A DNA stretch of 64,000 bases from assembly GCA_014898425.1 (NCBI GenBank), contig RCSZ01000009.1:2264373-2328372 (forward strand), written 5' to 3'. Shown here one piece after another: positions 47,391 to 57,191 of this stretch. The notes below the pieces were generated by a model that worked only from the letters and a program-made list of their open reading frames with translations, had not been told where the DNA came from and made no database searches. Source of the DNA: Botryotinia globosa (Eukaryota > Ascomycota > Leotiomycetes > Helotiales > Sclerotiniaceae). Made by a program: the position numbers and the translations under genes. Positions within the stretch are counted from its first letter, which is position 1. Each line of letters opens with the position of its first letter.

Positions 47391-48917
47391 ATGAATCAAT
47401 CGCAGGCACAACAGAAACCAGCCATAACTACAATTCGAGGCTTCCAAACTCCTGCCGTTTCGGGCGATGAAGATTCTGATTATGGCTGCAATACTCCAGC
47501 ACGATATAACCGCAAGATCGGTGATGTTGTCAGCGCAAACTGCAGCCCTTCATTGAAACCGTTCAAATCCCCAGGAATTGGTGGCATTAGCAGATTAAAG
47601 CTACAACTCGATACTCTTAACTTGGAGAATGAATCCAGGACGAATTCCATGGTGCGCAGCCGCCCTCAATCACAACCACAAAGCAGCACGGCCACGACGT
47701 CTGATGACTTGAGCGATGATGAACGATCCGACAGCACGACGTATGAGATACCCTTGGAACATGATTTCGTTAGCGAAAGTGTGCGGGCACAACCCATGTT
47801 CGGTGCAATTGAAGGAGGATTGATTCAGGATACCATTGCGAGAAAGATGGCCGCAGACGACTTTGAACCTTTACGATGTTTAGGTAAGGGAACATTCGGG
47901 ACTGTCATTTTGGTCAAGCAACGTACAACCGGGACATTATTCGCTCAAAAACAATTCAAGAAGGCATCCTTGACGGTCCATAAAAGATTGGTGGAGCAGA
48001 CAAAGACGGAGAGAAGCATTCTCGAAAGTGTAAATCGTCATCCCTTCGTCGTCAAATTATTTTACGCCTTCCAGGACCACGAAAAATTGTACTTGATTTT
48101 AGAATACGCGCAAGGCGGAGAGTTATTTACCCACCTTGCCCAAGAACGTATGTTTTCCGAAGAAGTCGCATCATTTTACATGGCAGAGATGGTTTTGGCC
48201 CTGGAGCATCTTCATCGCAATCTTGGAGTTGTCTACCGCGATCTCAAACCGGAAAACTGTTTATTGGATGCCGAAGGTCATTTACTTCTGACTGATTTCG
48301 GACTAAGCAAGGTAGCTGTGGACGAAAACGATAAATGCGACTCTTTGTTGGGTACTGTTGAATACATGGCACCTGAAATCATCCTTGGACAAAAGTATGG
48401 AATGGCCGTGGATTGGTGGTCTTTTGGTGCTCTTGGGTTTGATTTATTGACTGGCAGCCCACCATTCCAAGGTCAAAACATTAAAGTAATTCAGGACCGG
48501 ATCACGAAGCAAAAGCTTGCTATGCCTTACTTTTTGGGACCCGATGCCAAAGATTTGTTGACCCGCCTTCTTCGTAAGGAACCCAACAAGAGACTCGGAG
48601 CTCATATGCCTAAGGACATGGCCATTATCAAGAAACATCGATTCTTCCGTCGTATAGATTGGCAGAAGCTTGCAAAGAGAGAAGTCGATGCACCAATTCA
48701 ACCATTCATAACAGATCCAGAACTCGCGGAGAACTTTGCGGAAGATTTCACGGAGCTCTCTTTGAGTCCTGTAGTTACTAGTCACAATGGCGTACCATGG
48801 AGCGCGACTTCTGCGAACGAGAATGACCCCTTCGGTGGATTTAGTTATGTTGCAAGTCAGAGCTTATTGGATTCGAATGGATTCTTGGAGATGCATCAAA
48901 ATAAAGTGATAGTGTAA
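47391..48917 (+). CDS. AGC-family Ser/Thr protein kinase (S6K/Psk1-like)
   Basis: Intronless, 508 residues. Residues 1-150 are disordered and Ser-rich. The kinase domain begins near 158: glycine loop LGKGTFGTV, ATP-binding Lys in LFAQKQFKK, catalytic loop VYRDLKPEN, metal loop TDFGLSKV, and activation segment CDSLLGTVEYMAPE with Ser where S6 kinases carry the PDK1-site Thr. The AGC C-tail ends with DPFGGFSYVAS, a hydrophobic motif of the FxxFSY type with a phosphorylatable Ser, which places it near the S6 kinase group. Such kinases act in the cytoplasm downstream of TOR and PDK1 in nutrient signalling (family knowledge). There is no PH or C2 domain. Confidence 0.93.
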   Translation: MNQSQAQQKPAITTIRGFQTPAVSGDEDSDYGCNTPARYNRKIGDVVSANCSPSLKPFKSPGIGGISRLKLQLDTLNLENESRTNSMVRSRPQSQPQSSTATTSDDLSDDERSDSTTYEIPLEHDFVSESVRAQPMFGAIEGGLIQDTIARKMAADDFEPLRCLGKGTFGTVILVKQRTTGTLFAQKQFKKASLTVHKRLVEQTKTERSILESVNRHPFVVKLFYAFQDHEKLYLILEYAQGGELFTHLAQERMFSEEVASFYMAEMVLALEHLHRNLGVVYRDLKPENCLLDAEGHLLLTDFGLSKVAVDENDKCDSLLGTVEYMAPEIILGQKYGMAVDWWSFGALGFDLLTGSPPFQGQNIKVIQDRITKQKLAMPYFLGPDAKDLLTRLLRKEPNKRLGAHMPKDMAIIKKHRFFRRIDWQKLAKREVDAPIQPFITDPELAENFAEDFTELSLSPVVTSHNGVPWSATSANENDPFGGFSYVASQSLLDSNGFLEMHQNKVIV

Positions 48918-50159
48918 ATTTGGGTTTCTGGAAAGAAAAGAGGTCATGTTTTAGTCTACAGTGACGGATGTATCTTCAACAAGTTTGGGATTTCTACATG
49001 AGGAGTTCCCTTGGGATCACTTGGAGATACGCCGCACACATTGGTTATTTTATACTTCAGAGCAATAGACTAGATGTTGGTCTATTTGGTCGATCATTTA
49101 TATGCTCTCTGGCGTTTTCCTTTTCAGAGGTAGATGATTAGGAAATGAGGAAAAGGTTGTGGCGAACACAGGCGGCGAATATGGATTTAATGGTTGGTGG
49201 TGATTGGGAATTTCACAGAATGAGACAATTCATAGATTGCTATTGGGATATTGGGAATGATTAAGTGGAGATGATTGCGGAAAGTTTATGATCTTTGTCG
49301 AACCCTCGTTTCCAAATGAATATCTTGTAGTGACTGAAACATCACCGACTCTCCATCTAAATGTTGAATGTTGGTTGCCATATCTACACTCACACCCGGA
49401 TCTCCCGCAATTTTATTTCTCTATCTTTTCTTTTTCGCACAACAGCAATTAAATCAATTGCTATCAAATATGGGTGTTATTGAGACATAAATATTATCTA
49501 GTCCTTAATTACTAGATATATAGATGCATAGTGTACGAGTATTGAAACGGTACTTTGAGGTCATGATCTTTGAGGAGTCGATTATAATCTTCAATCACGT
49601 CATTACTTTCTGAATGTCTAATAATTACTTATTTAAGGTGCCTACGAAGGTTGAAAGGGTAATTAATATCAATTCCATTTATAGTGGAATCTTGCTGTTT
49701 TTAGAGAATTTATTACTGCTTTGAATTATTCGAATAGATATTGAGCTGTTCCCCCTTCAAAATTCAACATTTGAAACTTTCACTTGCTTTTTCTTAATTC
49801 TAATTGATTTTATAATATTCAAAGCTTTTAAAGCTTTTTATAGATTCTAAATAGATTCTAAATAGGATTTGGATTTCGAAATCCAATTAGAATTAATGAT
49901 TTTGAATAAAATATGATTTTTGACAATACTTTCGCCTGATAAATTTCACCATATAAATATTCAACCAGCGTCGTGATTTGATTGATCTAAATCTTAAAAG
50001 TGGGGAAAATTCATTCGTTTTTTAGTGTGATTGGCAATATTTACCCTTCCAACCTTCGTACAACAATTTTACAACAATTTTACACCAACACAACACGTCA
50101 AAAGACGACCTTGGGTCTAACTACCTCGTAACTAACTACCTTTCACAAATTATTAAATC
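48918..50159. other. Intergenic
   Basis: 3' UTR of the kinase and promoter of the Rossmann-fold gene. The stretch at 49600-49950 is AT-rich but not a recognised repeat. Two ACAACAATTTTAC units lie at about 50060-50084 in the leader of the next gene. Confidence 0.4.
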
Positions 50160-51171
50160 ATGGTGAGGTTTCAGTAGAATACCACAATTTATCTCTAATT
50201 CCTCTAATCAATCTCAGGGAGGAGGAGCTAATTTACCTCCCCAGTCAGATGACTCAGAATCAGCCGTCGAACTTCTCATTCTCGGAGCGGGATGGACATC
50301 AACTTTCCTCATCCCACTTCTTCAACAGAGAGGGATAAAATACGCCGCTACTACTACTACAGGTCGTGATGGAACTTATAAATTTCGATTCAATCCAGAA
50401 GATTACACTGATACTCGAAAACAAATGCTTAGCCTTCCAACGGCGCAGAGTATATTGATTACATTCCCTCTGAAAGGAAAGGGGCAATCAAAATCTCTTG
50501 TAAAATTTTATCAAGATACACACTCTTTGGAATCTATCGAAAATCATGGGTCATTGACTTCATTTCAATTTATTCAATTGGGGACTACGGGAATTTTCAC
50601 CATCCCAGGTCAAAGTACATGGGTCACACGTCATTCATCCTATGATGGTGCTGATGATCGGGCTGTCGCTGAGGATGAACTTGTCGGATTAGGTGGATGT
50701 GTCCTGAATTTGAGTGGATTATGGGGCGGTGAGCGAAACCCAAAGCATTGGATCGAGCGAGTAGCTGGTTCAAAAGAGATGTTGGGCAGTAAAAAAAGTT
50801 TGCATATGGTACATGGACTTGATGTGTCGAGAGAGGTGGTGGGAGTGATTGGAAATTGGGAAAAGGCGAGAGGCCAAAGATTCGTGAGTCTGTCGTGATA
50901 CTAAATGGTTCTTCACTAACCTCATGATCAGATATTGACTGATTTGATGGTCTATGATTGGTGGTCGTTAATCTTGGGTTATGCAGGCGAATTAGATGCG
51001 GAAAATGGAGATGGAAAGATGGAGGATAGGCAAATAAAATGGATTGGTGAGCTGATGAAGGAACATGATGTCAAAGCTTTACCAAGGTCAATGGATGACT
51101 TGGGAAGGTGTTATGACTCTAGGGAGTTCTGGGAAAGGTTTGAAGTCATGCCTGTAAGATCAAGGATATGA
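50160..51171 (+). CDS. NAD(P)-binding Rossmann-fold protein, 302 residues
   Basis: Exon 1 is the ATG alone (50160-50162). A 55-base intron (GTGAGG to CTCAG) follows, then exon 2 (50218-50883), a 48-base intron and exon 3 (50932-51171), all in phase. The nucleotide-binding motif is ELLILGAGWTSTFLIPLL, close to the N-terminus, followed by a GRDGTYKFRFNP stretch and a segment LNLSGLWGGERNPKHWIERV, typical of atypical short-chain dehydrogenase/epimerase-like proteins. The reaction is unknown. A start exon consisting only of ATG is unusual, but the next possible in-frame Met would remove the Rossmann motif. Confidence 0.85.
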
Positions 51172-51979
51172 TTCGGATAGTAGCTGAAATGAAGATATTT
51201 GGTATCTTACTGCCAGCCACATAATCCATACAAAGGCATAACTCATCGCCACTCAAACCGCGAGTTCAAAGCGAACCAGAGATCGAAAGAAAGTTTGTTG
51301 GTCTCAATATATCATCCTTTAGGAAAAGCCTTGCAAAGTTGCGGTGAAACGAGAGAATGAAACGAATTTTTATCTCAATGACAATGTTTGTCATTTTTCA
51401 ATCATTAGTGATTTATGTCGTGTATCAAAGAACATCAGCGTGCTCGGATTGTTTGACTGGAATATTGTTGAGAACAGGGTGATTGCAAATGGCTAGGAGG
51501 GGTATGCCCCGTACATTGCATGCGGAAACAATGACATTTATTAAATTGAAGTAAGTTATGCCTTTTTAATTCATGTGTGGAAAAGGGGTTAGTCATATGT
51601 AAGTGTAGTCCACAGAGACTAATAGACAATAAATCCACCTTGTAAATATATCTTAATCTACTTGTTATAATTGAAGTCACATTGGAGCCGTGGATGCAAG
51701 GTTATTCATTTACGAAAAATGATTTGATTTTTTGGGGTTTTGTTGTTGACAAAGGGATAGATCGAACAAGGAAATTTATACTACCTATTCAAAAGAAGCC
51801 AAAAGAAACAAAGGAATTGACACGACGAGCCTCGGGAAAAGGACAGAAGTAAGAAAGCTTTGTACCTTGACAAATGAAATGATAAAGGAGTGTGATTAGC
51901 GAGACGAGCTCAGCTGTCTTTTTTCTTCTTTTTTCTTCTCTCTTTTCCTTCTCTAACCTCACTTCCTCAAACCTTCCCT
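51172..51979. other. Intergenic between convergent genes
   Basis: No gene or recognised repeat. The last 80 bases are pyrimidine-rich (TTTTTTCTTCTTTTTTCTTC). Confidence 0.4.
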
Positions 51980-52438
51980 CTAAGCTAATTTTTCAAACTT
52001 CTTCATCAAATTCTTCACCTTGTCTCCGATCTTGCGGCCGACGCCCTTCGATGTACTTGCTCGGGCCGGCTGTGCAGGTGGGGGGGTTTGATGTGATTGG
52101 GGTTGGGGTTGGAGAGTGGCTGCGCGTGATAGCTGAGCGGCCGAACTGCTTGGGCGGAGCTTTTCATTACCTTTCTTGTCCAAGGAGATACGACGTCTGT
52201 GGTAAGCCAAAGGTTGTTTGGGTGCGAAAGATTGTTCGATGACTAACTCGAATGCCAGGCAATTGCAGCACTTTGTGTCCACTCGGACGCTGGGTTCTCG
52301 GAAGTAGTTTGGGCATTCAAGAGGCTTGAAGTCCTTTTTCTTGCTCTTGGATTCGGCTTTGAGTTGATCTGCACACTTGCGAAATGTGGTTTTCGGTTCA
52401 CAGTCGCAAGTGTGGATGATGGCTGAGTGTCGACACAT
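51980..52438 (-). CDS. Small Cys/Lys-rich protein, 152 residues, unknown function
   Basis: Open from ATG 52438 (MCRHSAIIHTCDCEPKTTF) to TAA 51980. The N-terminal half contains nine cysteines or so arranged in pairs (CDC, CCNC), suggesting metal binding. The middle is Pro/Gln/Ser-rich and the C-terminus is a basic helix (GRKIGDKVKNLMKKFEKLA). There is no signal peptide. Family not recognised. Normal composition and a typical stop support coding. Confidence 0.6.
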   Translation of the reverse strand: MCRHSAIIHTCDCEPKTTFRKCADQLKAESKSKKKDFKPLECPNYFREPSVRVDTKCCNCLAFELVIEQSFAPKQPLAYHRRRISLDKKGNEKLRPSSSAAQLSRAATLQPQPQSHQTPPPAQPARASTSKGVGRKIGDKVKNLMKKFEKLA

Positions 52439-53565
52439 ATCGATGGATGTTTCCTGGGTGATCTGTAAATCTAATGTAGTGGTATTATCGAGGTGTGATA
52501 ATAGAAGCTTAGATAGAATGATCCGGAGGAGAAAATAGATAAGTAATTGTACAAGAACTCACAGATATATATATATATACGAAAATTGGATCTTGTTTGA
52601 ATGCTGATCGAATGTAATTTTGAAGTTGTTCGATCATCATTTTATGATTCAATTATCTTTTGACTAGAACAGCTGAGAAACATTCGTTATCTTAACAGAT
52701 GGAATAAAATAGAAGAGAACTCGAACAATCATACCTGTTGAGAAGTTATAACACCTGCACTAGCGCAATGTATATATCACTTGCATTTCATAATTAGATT
52801 CAAGCTTTAGACAACGAAATCTATACAGTTAACATAATGTAAGATCTTACATTCCACTAGCCTGAATACTTATTGTGAATAATTCCTAAGTTAAAGTACT
52901 TCCAATATCGTTCGATCTTTATAGTTAACGGGAAGTAATCTCTCTACATTAGATTTTAGAAAGAGATTTCTAATTTCAAGAAACTTTATAAATATGAGAA
53001 CAAAACACAAAGTAAAATTCTCCAGAGTAAGTAAATTATACCTTTTTACATGAAGAATTATCGCTATAACATTCGAATCATATTTGATCACTACGAGTAG
53101 GCAGAGACATTCTGATACTTGAGTCATCGAAAGCGCTTTGTCGATACTGAGGTCCCTGTAGTAGCAAGATGAATATTCGAAATGAAAAGAAATTCAATAT
53201 AAACTCCCACCCAAATTATATATATATATTAAAATATTAATAGTATACTTTATTCATTAATAATAAATCGAATTGATACTTTTTATAACTCATTTATTAT
53301 TGAATTTTAAAAAAGAAAATGAAAATGAGAACTCTAAAAAGCCTTACGAATTATTAAATCTCTAAATATTAAAGTTAAAAAATGAATAGAGATATTGAGT
53401 ATATAAACTAAAAAGAAATAAAATAAAACTAAAACTAAATAGTTAAAAAAATAAATAAAAAAGTTAAAAGATAATTAAAAAGTATTAATTGAAAACTTAA
53501 AAAGAAGATTCTCTTACTTTATTACTTACTTTTAATTTATTCTTTAATTAAAAGCTTTATTACTA
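52439..53565. other. Transition into AT-rich subtelomere
   Basis: Upstream DNA of the Cys/Lys-rich gene, with (AT)n tracts at 52564-52580 and 53215-53230, becoming strongly AT-rich after about 53200. No gene seen. Confidence 0.45.
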
Positions 53566-53786
53566 AGTCGAATACTCCACTTTCGTGCCACGCTTCTTTT
53601 GAGTCACTCTTTTACATTAAAAATCACTTTTTTAGTTTATTAATATCTCTATCAATATTGAATGTAATTTAATAAAAATTTATATTGATATGATTTAAAC
53701 TATTCTAGACTTATATTAAATTTTTTAGATTTATAATGTTTTTGTAGATCGATTTCTAAAGTTTCAAAATATAGATTTTTAATTTA
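53566..53786. repeat. Extra direct copy of the Fot1-like inverted repeat arm
   Basis: It begins AGTCGAATACTCCACTTTCG after TA and repeats the left arm of the adjacent 53789-54593 element in the same orientation for about 220 bases. It is a truncated or nested copy. Confidence 0.65.
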
Positions 53787-53788
53787 TA

Positions 53789-54593
53789 AGTCAACTACTC
53801 TACTTTCGAGCCACCTCTGTTTTAGGCTATCTTCTTACACCAAAAATCACTTTTTCACCTATCAATATCTCTATCAATATTGAATATTATATAATTAAAA
53901 AATTTATATATATAATTCGAATTATTTTAGACTTATATTAGAATTTTTAGAATTTTAGAATTTTTCTTGATTAGTTTATAAAGCTTCAAAATATCGATTT
54001 TCAATTTACATATAAATCACATAAAAATTTAAAATTTCATAAAATCTTTAATAACTTTTTAACAATAATTATTAAAAGAAAATTGTATATCTTTTTAAAA
54101 AATTCGAATCTGAATCTATATAGAAATTCAAATTTGTTTTCAAAAAAATGAATAAATATAGAGAAATAATAAATAGTGAATTAAGAATAGTATAAATAAT
54201 TCTTGCAATTTTAAGAGTACCCCTTTAAATATTTATTTATAAGGAATTTTTTTTAAGATCTTTCGAATTGAATATCTTATAAATTTATAATAATAAAATT
54301 TTTTTTATTTTTTTTTAGCTATTTTTCTTCAAAAGTTATTATAGATTTTAAAAAATTTCAAATTTGTATGTGATTTCCATACAAATTAAAATCGACATTT
54401 TGAAGCTTTAGAAATCGATCCACAAAAATCCTAAAAATCTCAGAGTAGATTTAAAATAGTTCGAATTATATAGATTCAATTTTTTATTAAATTATATCTA
54501 ATATTGATAGAGATATTAATAGATTAAAAAAGTGATTTTTGATGTAAAAGGGTGGCCCGAAACAGGGGTGGCCCGAAAGTAGGGTGGTTGACT
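53789..54593. mobile_element. 805-base Fot1/pogo-like non-autonomous element with very long inverted repeats
   Basis: The left end AGTCAACTACTCTACTTTCG and the reverse complement of the right end (AGTCAACCACCCTACTTTCG) match. Similarity continues inward for roughly 280 bases on each arm, so most of the element is an inverted repeat. TA flanks both ends (53787-53788 and 54594-54595). The AGTCAA start and TA target duplication resemble Fot1-family transposons. There is no transposase frame. The left arm is more decayed than the right. Confidence 0.75.
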
Positions 54594-55080
54594 TATACCA
54601 AAGAATCTTAATCGTGATTTAATATGATATTCTCATTGTTTACAGAGAGTATCTATGATTGAAATGCGTGTGCTTGTGAACGCCATTTGCTACGCCTTGA
54701 CCTTTCTCATTCCCTTGAGCAATATTCGTGGGTATAGAGCTTCCCTATAATAGCAGAATTCGTAATTGATGAAGTCATCACTTTATTAACCACAATAAAA
54801 TCTTATATTTTCACACAATATGTAGACTCTAATATATGAAGACTAAACAGACGATAATTTGCTCTCTAGAGTTATGAGTCCAAAACTTCTATTTAAGCTA
54901 TAAAAACTTGGTCCTAGACACCCCCCCCCAGTGCCCTGAAATAGTGCTTGAAATCTGCTCATAATGCTAAAATTCCTGCGGGTTTCAACTGGCAACAATT
55001 TATGGGCAAGATCGCCCCTTCTTAGTGCTGATAAAGCAACAGTCGGCATCCTAAATGGATATACATTAGTTGGAACAATA
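54594..55080. other. 3' flank of the cysteine-rich secreted protein gene
   Basis: Normal composition from about 54600. If the intron of the next gene is retained, its alternative frame runs through 54843-55080; otherwise this is 3' UTR and spacer. Confidence 0.4.
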
Positions 55081-55415
55081 TCAGAAGCGCATCGGTTGGT
55101 AACTAACACAAAGATATTTGCTGACACCATTGTTCTCGCAGTAATCGGCCTTGTAACTATCCCTTTGGCAAGGATTTGCCCAGGGCCAACCAGAATGCTG
55201 TCGGTCACAACCATCGAAGCCGCCATCATTTCCGCCCCAACAGCAATCTTCGCTTCTTGAACACTGTGAGTTGGGTTAGTTAGTTGATATAAGTGAAGGG
55301 GTGGGCTCGGTTTAAAGGCTCCACCAAATATAGAGGGAGGTAGGGCACGTACTGCTGTTACAGACTGCCCAAATGCTAGTAGGCATACGAAAGCTGTGAT
55401 AATAGATGGTTGCAT
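55081..55415 (-). CDS. Small secreted cysteine-rich protein, 81 residues (effector candidate)
   Basis: Exon 1 (55353-55415) encodes only a signal peptide (MQPSIITAFVCLLAFGQSVT plus Ala). An 89-base intron with donor GTACGT and acceptor CTCACAG joins in phase to exon 2 (55081-55263). Exon 2 begins CSRSEDCCWGGNDGGFDG and has seven cysteines in 60 residues, spaced C-x5-CC-x10-C-x12-C-x9-C-x9-C, ending QPMRF-stop. Mature protein about 60 residues. The unspliced frame is also open for 190 residues but has almost no cysteines and no domain, so the spliced form is preferred. Family not recognised. Size, cysteine density and subtelomeric position suit a host-interaction protein, which is inference. 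Confidence 0.7.
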
Positions 55416-55511
55416 TTTGAAACAGTGATCGGATGTGTTTTGAGTAGGTGTTTTGAGTATGTGTTATGGAGATATTGAACAGATGGTTTTCATTCGATTG
55501 TGCGGCTGCAG

Positions 55512-55519
55512 TATATATA
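55512..55519 (-). promoter_or_regulatory. TATA box of the cysteine-rich secreted protein gene
   Basis: TATATA within the palindrome GTATATATAC, about 100 bases upstream of the ATG at 55415. Confidence 0.5.
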
Positions 55520-55624
55520 CTCATGTAGCTCTCTATCTTTGTAGTGCTGTCAGGAGTCACATAAAACTCTGTCTAAGCCCTAGTGCCTCGGATATGATCT
55601 ATTGTAATTAAAAAATCTATTATC

Positions 55625-55704
55625 ATGCGAAGTTAGATGTCAAATTGACATCTAACTTCGCATCTTTACAAGATTGACAAGATTGACATTGTCAATCTTG
55701 TCAA
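55625..55704. repeat. Two adjacent perfect palindromes
   Basis: The first has 19-base perfect arms (55625-55643 and 55645-55663, starting ATGCGAAGTTAGATG) around one base. The second has 15-base perfect arms (55674-55688 and 55690-55704, TTGACAAGATTGACA) around one base. Each would fold into a nearly loopless hairpin or cruciform. They lie about 210 bases upstream of the cysteine-rich secreted protein gene. Confidence 0.85.
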
Positions 55705-56799
55705 AATGCATAGACATGTCACATGCTTCGTATTTAAGGCTTATTAACAGATTATAATAGGGGACCTAAATTGTACGAGTCGTGTAAATTAAGTATTAAC
55801 TAAGGTGGCCTAATCTAAGTTAACTTTCTATTACGGACGGAGGTTGACGGTGTAAGTATTATAAAACACACTAAAAAGCGACCAAGCTTTTCCCCATTTT
55901 TATGATTTTGACTAATAAGTTAATCTAATCTTTCATGTAATAAAGATGTCTTATTTCGCAGTGATAAATACACAAGTAGACATTGACTAAGATAGTCTGA
56001 TTTAAATTGACTTTCTATTACAAGATAAAACTTAACCTTCGCCTTTGTAAAAGTGTAATATATTTAATGACGTAAATACGTGTTTATTTCTTTAGCTTTA
56101 TTCTCAATATAGATATCTTATTTCGTAGTGGTAGGTAGACGAGTGGGGAAAATAATTCGAAAATGTCATGTATTGTTGAATTGACTTTAGTAAAGAATTG
56201 TATTAGGTTCAATAGTATTATAATTCTGTCTGCCCCCTTCGTAAAAGGGGGCATTACTAAGCTATATACACGTTCTATCCCACATACGCACTCCGTGCGT
56301 AAGTGGGGGAGAACGTGACACGTTCTCAGTCACGTGTTCCAACCCGTATAGAGAGTAGAAATTTCTTCAATATTAATAAACTTCTTTGATATAGCTTTGA
56401 AATAAATTGTAAAGGTCGAATAATATAGTTAATTGAAAGCGCTATTGAATGATATAGCTTTTATTATTATTAAGGGTTGTTATGAATGCTTTATAATTAT
56501 TTAAAGAATATGAGGAATATAATAGGTGATTGAGAGTATATCGTAATGATAGACAGCAAGTTACGCTGAATATGGAAACCCGGAGGGAGGAGTTTCATAG
56601 TCGTGTTCACGTGCCACACACATGCTCCACATGTGATTTCCAACAAATCTAATAATACTTTTTAATTTAAGGATTCTAAAAGCTGCGCAGCACGAGCTGC
56701 AGGGGAGGTCCGAATGCCTGGAAAAATAATAAGGGGGGCGTTAGCGACGTGAAATCATTTTTCGCGCTGAGGGGCCGAAGAAAAAGCTCGTTTAACATA
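55705..56799. repeat. Hairpin-rich non-coding region
   Basis: It contains a perfect 9-base-arm hairpin at 56231-56253 (TGCCCCCTT/AAGGGGGCA) and an imperfect 20-base-arm hairpin at 56271-56315 (CGCACTCCGTGCG core). Partly repeated segments around CTTATTTCGCAGTG (about 55947) and CTTATTTCGTAGTG (about 56117) share surrounding sequence. A GC patch at 56685-56770 resembles 62460-62515. No gene. Confidence 0.55.
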
Positions 56800-57075
56800 C
56801 TTTGAATATCAATACATGTACAAATATCTTTTCAAAGTGCGAACTCAAGACAACAAGGATAAAAACTTCAACAACTTTTTCAAAAAGCCTCAAGAGTCAA
56901 GAACTTTACAGAAGTGTAAATACGAGTTCATTTCTTGAGCTGTATTCCCAATCTAAATTAATTTAATATGCTTTGAATATTATCGTATATGCAAACCCTT
57001 TATCAAAATGCTACTTTAAAGCAACAGAGATAGAAACTTCAATTATTTTTATAAAAAGCCTCAAGACCTTCACAA
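56800..57075. repeat. Diverged direct duplication upstream of the 199-residue secreted protein gene
   Basis: The unit CTTTGAATAT...AAACTTCAA...AAAAAGCCTCAAGA occurs at about 56801-56915 and again at about 56964-57065, with flanking TTCTTGAGCTGTATTCCCAA between them. Confidence 0.6.
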
Positions 57076-57191
57076 AATCTAAGAAACATCAACAGCATCA
57101 GTCTCACACATTCACTCACACATATTCACTCATTAAACATCATCACTTGATCTATTCTTAATATCAACTGTCCTCAGTACCGATATACATC

